Shown here: positions 1-4,911 of the stretch, one piece after another
Layout: each line of letters starts with the position of its first letter
Position numbering within the stretch: the stretch's first letter is position 1
Source of the DNA: Bacteroidota bacterium
GTDB taxonomy: Bacteria; Bacteroidota; Bacteroidia; Flavobacteriales; Weeksellaceae
Assembly (NCBI GenBank): GCA_018266965.1
Contig: JAFDZJ010000373.1
Location: 1 to 5,971, forward strand
Direction: 5' to 3'
Length of the DNA: 5,971 nucleotides
Notes under the pieces: generated by a model
Told to the model about the DNA's origin: nothing
The model's input: the letters and a program-made list of their open reading frames with translations, nothing else
Databases searched by the model: none
Program-made: the position numbers and the translations under genes

Positions 1-612
1 AAACATCCAAAGATTGAGTTGAATGTTAAAGAAATGACAACGGAAAACATTATAAAATCCTTGAAATCCGGAGAGCTAGATGCTGGGATAATCGCCACTC
101 CTTATGATGCAGCTAATGAATTTTATCAAGATTTTATTTTTAATGAAGAGTTGATGGTTTACTCTTCTGGTACAATAAAAAAAACAGAAGACTCTTTTGT
201 GATACCTGAAGATTTGGACTTGGACAAAGTTTGGCTATTGGAAGAAGGAAATTGTTTGCGTACCCAATTTGAAAATATTTGTAATTTAAAAGAAAATAGT
301 CTAAAACCTAAAAATTTGGATTTCATGGCATCTAATATGCATACTTTGTTGCAAATGGTGGATAGAGTAGGAGGGATTTCTATCATTCCTGAATTGGCTG
401 TCAACCAATTGTCGGAAGAGAAAAAAGAAAAAGTTAGCCGTTTCAGAAAGCCATTTCCATATCGTGAAATTAGCATTATCTACTACAAGCCAACCTACAA
501 ACAAAGGATAATAGATGAGTTGGTACACGATATTAAAAAAAGTATCAATCCTACTTTGAATTTTAATAACTCTCCTAGTGATTTTATAAATATAAAACCT
601 CAAAAAAAATAA
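1..612 (+). CDS. oxyR: OxyR-type LysR-family peroxide-responsive regulator (3' part, start outside window)
   Basis: This is the C-terminal effector domain of a LysR-type regulator. The reading frame is open from base 1 to TAA at 610-612, and the DNA-binding helix-turn-helix lies upstream of the window. The visible 203 residues align with E. coli OxyR from about residue 116 onward. A GNCLR segment carries Cys85 (253-255), and Cys94 (280-282) lies nine residues later. This matches the spacing of OxyR Cys199 and Cys208, which form a disulfide on H2O2 exposure. A threonine at 40-42 matches Thr129 of the peroxide pocket. A GGISIIPELAV segment matches the conserved GITLLPALAV stretch. By family, OxyR activates catalase and peroxiredoxin genes; targets cannot be seen here. 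The E. coli His198 and His218 positions read Asn and Asp. The tail is lysine- and asparagine-rich. The family call is firm, and the OxyR subgroup is well supported by the cysteine pair. Confidence 0.88.
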   Translation, partial: KHPKIELNVKEMTTENIIKSLKSGELDAGIIATPYDAANEFYQDFIFNEELMVYSSGTIKKTEDSFVIPEDLDLDKVWLLEEGNCLRTQFENICNLKENSLKPKNLDFMASNMHTLLQMVDRVGGISIIPELAVNQLSEEKKEKVSRFRKPFPYREISIIYYKPTYKQRIIDELVHDIKKSINPTLNFNNSPSDFINIKPQKK

Positions 613-627
613 ATTTGGTATTTTTTC

Positions 628-658
628 TTTGTCAATCAATATATTGTCTGTAATTTTG
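628..658 (+). promoter_or_regulatory. Bacteroidota-type promoter for the metK riboswitch transcript
   Basis: TTTG at 628-631 and TAATTTTG at 651-658 are separated by 19 bases. This matches the Bacteroidota primary sigma-factor consensus, TTTG then TAnnTTTG with a spacer near 19-21. The predicted transcript start is about 664-666, only a few bases before the first stem of the SAM-II aptamer at 672, so the two calls support each other. metK therefore has its own promoter even though oxyR lies upstream on the same strand. Confidence 0.75.
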
Positions 659-671
659 CACTAATAAAAAA

Positions 672-720
672 GAGGAAAAATTTGAACTGATTGCAACCTC
701 ATTAAAAAATGCTAAAACAG
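672..720 (+). promoter_or_regulatory. SAM-II-class riboswitch aptamer upstream of metK
   Basis: This S-adenosylmethionine-binding RNA is recognised from the SAM-II pattern. A P1 stem pairs GAGG (672-675) with CCUC (697-700). Its loop carries AUUU (680-683) and AUUGCA (690-695), followed by an A-rich joining strand (704-709) and then GCUAAAA (711-717). A pseudoknot is available between CUG (687-689) and CAG (718-720). The segment order and spacing closely follow the SAM-II aptamer found upstream of metX-type genes, as I recall it. The related SAM-V class shares this core and cannot be excluded. SAM-II is best known from alphaproteobacteria and controls methionine and SAM genes. Its place directly before the SAM synthase gene fits product feedback. 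The call is from pattern matching by eye, without a covariance model. Confidence 0.8.
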
Positions 721-793
721 AATTTCGTTTTTAGCCCCTATTTGCAATCTTTTCTTGTTTTTCTAATAGTTAAACATAAAATACAAGAAAATT
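674..793 (+). promoter_or_regulatory. Expression platform of the metK riboswitch (anti-aptamer and start-sequestering hairpins)
   Basis: Two mutually exclusive folds can be read. Fold A pairs the aptamer strand with a downstream strand in one register: 689-696 with 742-749 (8 perfect pairs), 684-686 with 752-754, and 674-681 with 757-764 (8 pairs, two of them G-U). Nested inside is a second hairpin, 711-717 with 729-735 (7 perfect pairs). Fold A destroys the aptamer. Fold B pairs UUUUCUUGU (750-758) with ACAAGAAAA (783-791), 9 perfect pairs ending two bases before the metK ATG. Fold A uses 752-754 and 757-758, so the two compete. Inference: without SAM, fold A leaves the metK start open; with SAM, the aptamer forms and fold B covers the start. 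There is no Shine-Dalgarno sequence, as is usual in this phylum, so occlusion of the A-rich start region would be the control point. Confidence 0.6.
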
Positions 794-2080
794 ATGCCCT
801 ATTTATTCACTTCCGAGTCTGTTTCCGAAGGACACCCTGATAAAATTGCAGACCAAATATCCGACGCACTTATTGATAACTTCCTTGCAGTTGATCCCAA
901 CTCCAAAGTTGCATGCGAAACGCTTGTTACCACTGGACAAGTTGTACTTGCAGGAGAGGTGAAATCCTCTGCATATCTAGATGTACAATCCATAGCAAGA
1001 GATGTAATCAATGGGATTGGTTATACCAAAGGCGAATATATGTTCAATGGAGATTCTTGCGGAGTAATTTCTGCTATCCACGAGCAATCTTCGGACATCA
1101 ACCAAGGAGTTGAAAGAAAAGTTGCAGCAGAAGATTTTGAAACTCTCGCCAACGCACAAGGAGCCGGAGATCAAGGAATGATGTTTGGATATGCTACCAA
1201 CGAAACCGACAACTATATGCCATTGGCTTTGGATTTGGCTCATGCAATATTGAAAGAACTTTCGGAGCTTAGAAGAAATGGAATAATCCCATACTTGAGA
1301 CCAGATGCAAAATCACAAGTTACAATTGAATATTCCGATGACCATAAGCCTGTAAGGATAGATACTATTGTTGTATCAACTCAACATGATGATTTTGCAG
1401 AAGAAGAAGCGATGTTGGCAAAAATAAAAAAAGATATTATCGATATTCTTATTCCAAGAGTAATAGCAAATCAAAAATCCGAAATCCAAGAATTGTTCAA
1501 CAAAGAAATACAATACCATATCAATCCTACTGGAAAGTTTGTAATTGGCGGACCACACGGAGATACTGGACTTACTGGTAGAAAAATAATTGTAGATACC
1601 TACGGAGGAAAAGGTGCACATGGTGGAGGAGCATTTTCTGGAAAAGATCCATCCAAAGTGGACAGAAGTGCAGCCTATGCAACTAGACATATTGCAAAAA
1701 ACCTAGTAGCAGCAGGTGTTTGCGATGAAGTTTTGGTGCAAGTTTCTTATGCAATTGGTGTTGCAAAACCTTGTGGTTTGTACATCAATACCTATGGGAC
1801 TTCCAAAGTCGATTTTACTGATGGAGAAATTGCAGAGAAAGTGAATGAAATTTTTGATCTTCGACCTTATGCAATAGAAAATAATTTGAAATTAAGAAAT
1901 CCTATCTACCAAGAAACTGCATCCTATGGACACATGGGTAGGACTCCTTATACTGGGAGTAAAACATTCAAAATGTTTGAATCTGGTAAATTAATCGAAA
2001 AAACAATTCATGATTTGGATTTTTTCACTTGGGAAAAACTAGACAGAGTAAACGATGTGAAAAAAGCATTCGGATTGTAA
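794..2080 (+). CDS. metK: S-adenosylmethionine synthase (methionine adenosyltransferase)
   Basis: This cytosolic enzyme makes S-adenosylmethionine from methionine and ATP, releasing phosphate and pyrophosphate. It supplies the methyl donor of the cell and works as a tetramer in well-studied bacteria. The 428-residue product opens with FTSESVSEGHPDK, including His14 and Asp16 of the active site. It carries the first family signature GAGDQG at 123-128, a GPHGDTGLTGRK stretch at 253-264, and the second signature GGGAFSGKD at 277-285. It is about 44 residues longer than E. coli MetK. The extra length lies before GAGDQG, around residues 198-240, and near the C-terminus, as in other Bacteroidota enzymes. 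The ATG at 794 is chosen because the conserved N-terminus begins five residues in. A SAM-II-type riboswitch and its own promoter precede it, implying feedback by its product. No key residue appears missing. Confidence 0.97.
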   Translation: MPYLFTSESVSEGHPDKIADQISDALIDNFLAVDPNSKVACETLVTTGQVVLAGEVKSSAYLDVQSIARDVINGIGYTKGEYMFNGDSCGVISAIHEQSSDINQGVERKVAAEDFETLANAQGAGDQGMMFGYATNETDNYMPLALDLAHAILKELSELRRNGIIPYLRPDAKSQVTIEYSDDHKPVRIDTIVVSTQHDDFAEEEAMLAKIKKDIIDILIPRVIANQKSEIQELFNKEIQYHINPTGKFVIGGPHGDTGLTGRKIIVDTYGGKGAHGGGAFSGKDPSKVDRSAAYATRHIAKNLVAAGVCDEVLVQVSYAIGVAKPCGLYINTYGTSKVDFTDGEIAEKVNEIFDLRPYAIENNLKLRNPIYQETASYGHMGRTPYTGSKTFKMFESGKLIEKTIHDLDFFTWEKLDRVNDVKKAFGL

Positions 2081-2103
2081 TTCACCACTTATAAAAATAA
2101 AAC

Positions 2104-2138
2104 AAAATCTCTTCCCCTAATAAAGGAAGAGTTTTTTT
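2104..2138. terminator. Bidirectional intrinsic terminator between metK and the convergent TPR gene
   Basis: CTCTTCC (2109-2115) and GGAAGAG (2125-2131) form a perfect 7-bp stem with a 9-base loop. On the + strand seven T residues follow (2132-2138), giving a typical Rho-independent terminator 28 bases after the metK stop. On the - strand the same stem is followed by T-rich sequence (complement of 2090-2107), so it can also end the convergent gene, whose stop codon (2137-2139) overlaps the T tract. Confidence 0.88.
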
Positions 2139-3864
2139 ATTCCGAAAGAGCAACTTTTTTTTTAGTTTTAAATTGTGATAAATATCCATGAATTTTTCTT
2201 TTAATAACTCCTTTCAATAGGATATCAACAAATCTTTCTTCAATCCAATGATGGGTCGGAAACATAAAAGATAGTATGATGATTTTAATTATTAAAATTA
2301 AAATAGGAGAACCATTGGTAAGTTCGTGTAGCTTGTGATCGACCAATAATATTATAGATTCGAAGAACATAAGAAAAGAAATGTACCCCATAGATTTTAT
2401 CCACCAAGACGGTATATTGTAAAAGGAGATACCTATCATGGTCATTATCATTAAAATAATAAATAAAGAAATTATTAGGTATTGGGTGTAGTGTTTTCTC
2501 TCCAAGTTGTCTTGAGATTTCTCATGTTCCAATTCTTTTTGAGCCAAGATGTTGGATAGTTCTATGTTTTTGATATTGTCATCATTAAGCATTTTTATCC
2601 AATTGCTTTTTGCTTGATTGGCGATTTTCATATTTTCCAAAGTCAATTCACTATTTCCTTGTTTCAAGTAGTAATTAGAAATCTTATCGCTTAGGTTTAT
2701 TTGGTTGTTATATACATTCGTTTGCAAAGCATATTGTAATGCTTTTTCATAACTATTAATTGCCTTAACGCTATCACCAATTCTGTCCAGGAATTCTCCT
2801 AGTCTATTGTAATACATGAAGTTGAGATGAGGGTTAGGCTCGTTGTTAAATTCCGCAAGTTTCCAATTTATTTTTGCCGAATCAATGCTATTATTATATT
2901 CGTCTAAATATGCTTTAGTCCTGAAATAAAATGATGAATTATGTTTTTTTAACACCTCCAACTCTATTGGAAATTCTTTGTACCATAAGTATAAATTCTT
3001 TAAATCATGATGATTGAAGAAATAGGTTCTTAAAGAACTTTGTACATTACTAGCAAGAGCAATATTGCCAGATTTGTTAGTGTACTTAATGATTTTTTTA
3101 GCCAATCCAAGCATTGTTGTAGTGTCCGAACTTTGTGTGATAAGGAAGAGTCTATTCTCTTCGGAATAATACCACGCTATGGAATCCATGGGATGTTTTT
3201 TTCGTAGGAGTTCTTTTACTTTTGTATTGTAGTCCATTGCTCTATCAATTTTTTTTTGATAGTAATAATAGTCGGACAATAGTTGTAATGTAACAATTTG
3301 TAAAGAGTCATTTTCCAAATCTACCGAAAGATAATGTGCGGCAAGTAAATTTCTCAATTGTTCGGCAGGAAAATTTTGTTTTTCGTTGATGTTGCTCAAT
3401 AGAATTTTTTTTTCTACCTCTGTTGTAGATAGATTATTCGGACTATCAATCATGTTGTAAAGAATCATTGCTTTGGAAGGGTTATTCTCTCTAAGCAGGA
3501 AGTTGCAATAGCTGAAATATGCGTTTTTTTCTAATGTTTTGTCTCCTATTTTTCTAGAATTTTTTACCGCTTCATCAAAATAGAACCTTCCTTGTGCGTC
3601 ATTCAATTTGTCGAGAGATAGATACCTCAACAAAGCTATATTTATTTCTGCATTCGTTTTTGGTTGATCAATAATGATTGATTTTGTAAGTGCCAAGGAC
3701 AATAAAGAGTCCCCAACCTTTGGATTGAGCAGTGTATCTCGATATTTTATAGATTTTTTTATGATTCTTTCAATCTCATTTTCTGGAGGTTTAGAGATTT
3801 TTTTATTACAAGAAATGGAACATAAAATCAAGATTACACTCCAAATTAATAGGCAATTTTTCAT
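2137..3864 (-). CDS. TPR-containing lipoprotein with three C-terminal transmembrane segments, function unknown
   Basis: The product has 575 residues. A lipoprotein-type signal (MKNCLLIWSVILILCSISC) places the lipidated cysteine at residue 19, although Ser at -3 makes a weak lipobox. Residues about 75-440 are almost wholly helical with TPR-like periodicity; the clearest repeat is at about 346-382 (YYNRLGEFLDRIG then KAINSYEKAL). A charged, probably coiled-coil stretch (about 430-458) leads to three hydrophobic segments at about 461-482, 488-508 and 519-536. A basic tail follows, starting HHWIEERF. The inferred topology is a lipid-anchored periplasmic TPR domain, three membrane passes and a cytoplasmic tail of about 39 residues. 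This resembles the sensor half of Bacteroidota TPR histidine kinases, but no kinase or HTH domain is present. The ATG at 3862-3864 gives the signal peptide directly. The gene is divergent from the DCPKYC pair. No reaction or partner can be assigned. Confidence 0.85.
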   Translation of the reverse strand: MKNCLLIWSVILILCSISCNKKISKPPENEIERIIKKSIKYRDTLLNPKVGDSLLSLALTKSIIIDQPKTNAEINIALLRYLSLDKLNDAQGRFYFDEAVKNSRKIGDKTLEKNAYFSYCNFLLRENNPSKAMILYNMIDSPNNLSTTEVEKKILLSNINEKQNFPAEQLRNLLAAHYLSVDLENDSLQIVTLQLLSDYYYYQKKIDRAMDYNTKVKELLRKKHPMDSIAWYYSEENRLFLITQSSDTTTMLGLAKKIIKYTNKSGNIALASNVQSSLRTYFFNHHDLKNLYLWYKEFPIELEVLKKHNSSFYFRTKAYLDEYNNSIDSAKINWKLAEFNNEPNPHLNFMYYNRLGEFLDRIGDSVKAINSYEKALQYALQTNVYNNQINLSDKISNYYLKQGNSELTLENMKIANQAKSNWIKMLNDDNIKNIELSNILAQKELEHEKSQDNLERKHYTQYLIISLFIILMIMTMIGISFYNIPSWWIKSMGYISFLMFFESIILLVDHKLHELTNGSPILILIIKIIILSFMFPTHHWIEERFVDILLKGVIKRKIHGYLSQFKTKKKVALSE

Positions 3865-3984
3865 TATGGTTTTAGTTTTAGTTTTTTGAAGAGTGAAAAC
3901 ATTTAATAAAATTACAAATTATTAGTTAAATATATTAACTTTGTACCTGTTTTTTAAAAACAAAATTAACAAAAACTAAAAATC
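3865..3984. promoter_or_regulatory. Divergent promoter region between the TPR gene and the DCPKYC pair
   Basis: These 120 bases must hold promoters for both directions. For the + strand pair, TAACTTTG at 3936-3943 is a full TAnnTTTG -7 element, with a start expected near 3950. No TTTG is seen at the expected -33 position (about 3911-3916), so the promoter is incomplete and might need an activator. An inverted repeat, AGTTAA (3924-3929) and TTAACT (3935-3940) with a 5-base spacer, overlaps the -7 element. For the - strand only a weak ATAATTTG (complement of 3915-3922) is seen. The - strand leader carries two direct copies of CTAAAA (complement of 3870-3881). Both leaders are A-rich without a Shine-Dalgarno sequence. 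Confidence 0.45.
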
Positions 3985-4419
3985 ATGGAAAAAAAACTAA
4001 TTTCAGCTTTGGGGTTACTTGTATTATTTTTGTCCAGTAACTCATCTAGTAATTTCAATGTGGATTTGTCCAAAGATGTTACCTTGGATGATGCGAAAAG
4101 CTATTTTAAAAACTACCGATTGGATCGACAACTTTCTACCAAAGATGGCTCCTATGAGAATTTTACCGAGGGATATATCGATTTGTCCAAAGAACAAATA
4201 GATGAGATACAACGATTAACCAAGCTTTCAGGACAGAATAAAGTTAGGGTGTATTCTGGTTATGATGGCAATAATTATTATTTACTTCTCAATGGGGTTG
4301 ATAGAAACGGTGGCGAAATAAAAAGTAACACTCTGAAAGCGGTATTTGTAGGTGGGACAACTGCAACTGATTGTCCAAAATATTGTGATATTACAAGCAC
4401 CTATTTGTACTCAAAATAA
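3985..4419 (+). CDS. Small secreted protein of unknown function with C-terminal DCPKYC motif (paralogue 1)
   Basis: I do not recognise an assigned function. The 144-residue product begins with a signal peptide: MEKK, a hydrophobic core to about residue 16, then a serine-rich SSNSSS where cleavage is likely. The mature part is one small domain containing AKSYFKNYR (37-45), TEGYIDL (61-67), VRVYSGYDG (87-95), NGVDRNGGE (103-111) and DCPKYC (129-134) near the end. Its only cysteines are Cys130 and Cys134, spaced C-x3-C, suited to a disulfide or metal site outside the cytoplasm. The order of motifs recalls small Bacteroidota exported proteins with an RIYxGYD-like strand, a VGVDxNGND-like strand and a terminal cysteine pair, from memory only. 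The next gene encodes a paralogue 25 bases downstream, with which it shares about half its residues without gaps. The two are probably cotranscribed from the promoter near 3936. Confidence 0.85.
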   Translation: MEKKLISALGLLVLFLSSNSSSNFNVDLSKDVTLDDAKSYFKNYRLDRQLSTKDGSYENFTEGYIDLSKEQIDEIQRLTKLSGQNKVRVYSGYDGNNYYLLLNGVDRNGGEIKSNTLKAVFVGGTTATDCPKYCDITSTYLYSK

Positions 4420-4444
4420 ATTACAAACCAAAAAAACTTATATC

Positions 4445-4897
4445 ATGAAAAACACAATGTTAGTAACAACAGGGTTAGTAGTTGGAGTAGTAGCAACTGC
4501 TATTTTCTATTCTTTGGCACTCCCTATGTTTCAAGGAGGTTCAATAACAAAAAATTTACCAGAAGATGAAGCAAAAAATTATTTTTTGATGTATCGACAA
4601 GTTCGATTACTTGCTGATGTAGATGGAAGAGATGATAATATGACCGAAGGGTATATCGATCTTACAAAAGCACAATTGAATGCTTTATTAAGAGAAACAA
4701 GTAATTCATCTATTGACAAAATAAGAGTTTATTCCGGTTATGATGGGAAAAATTATTCCCTTATGGTAAATGGATTCGATGCTAATGGAAATGAATACAA
4801 CCCAACAAAAATAATACAAATACAGGTTGGAGGAATTAGACCAAATGATTGTCCAAAATATTGCGAAGTAACTGGCACGGCTCTTTTTTCTAAATAA
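4445..4897 (+). CDS. Small membrane-anchored or secreted protein with C-terminal DCPKYC motif (paralogue 2)
   Basis: This is the tandem paralogue of the preceding gene, 150 residues long, with no known function. The N-terminus (about residues 5-26) is a hydrophobic helix without a clear cleavage site, so it may be a signal anchor rather than a cleaved signal. The domain then matches paralogue 1 without gaps from residue 37 to the last residue. My hand alignment counts 56 identities in 114 positions, including TEGYIDL (67-73), RVYSGYDG (94-101), NGFDANGNE (109-117), VGG (128-130), DCPKYC (135-140) and a final SK. Cys136 and Cys140 are the only cysteines. The ATG at 4445 is chosen over an in-frame ATG at 4352: the earlier one overlaps the previous gene, adds unrelated residues and would bury the hydrophobic N-terminus. 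The ATC-ATG context and A-rich leader resemble those of paralogue 1, so the duplication may include the leader. Confidence 0.85.
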   Translation: MKNTMLVTTGLVVGVVATAIFYSLALPMFQGGSITKNLPEDEAKNYFLMYRQVRLLADVDGRDDNMTEGYIDLTKAQLNALLRETSNSSIDKIRVYSGYDGKNYSLMVNGFDANGNEYNPTKIIQIQVGGIRPNDCPKYCEVTGTALFSK

Positions 4898-4911
4898 GAA
4901 TCAATGAAAAA

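Noticed and set aside
604..626. AAAAAATA / TATTTTTT inverted repeat after oxyR as a terminator
   Set aside because: The 8-bp stem is only A-T and has no GC base or separate T tract; it probably reflects base composition. It also runs up to the metK promoter.
689..762. Anti-aptamer hairpin plus following U-rich stretch read as an intrinsic terminator
   Set aside because: It would form without SAM and so make SAM turn metK on, the reverse of product feedback. The U run is broken by C and G, and the competing hairpin at the start codon fits translational control better.
734..804. GCCCCTATTT in the leader (734-743) resembles GCCCTATTT at the metK start (796-804)
   Set aside because: I found no complementary segment in the leader that could pair with either copy, so there is no evidence of a role.
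1376..1690. Open antisense frames inside metK and oxyR
   Set aside because: They lie opposite strongly conserved coding sequence, are rich in Cys, Ser and Phe as expected for a shadow frame, and match no family I know.
3870..3887. TTTTAG direct repeats before the TPR gene as an iteron or operator
   Set aside because: Only two full copies of an AT-rich hexamer; A-rich CTAAAA-type leaders are common before flavobacterial genes.
4352..4444. Upstream in-frame ATG giving a 181-residue form of paralogue 2
   Set aside because: The extra 31 residues overlap the end of paralogue 1 in another frame, show no conserved content, and would place the hydrophobic N-terminal helix internally.
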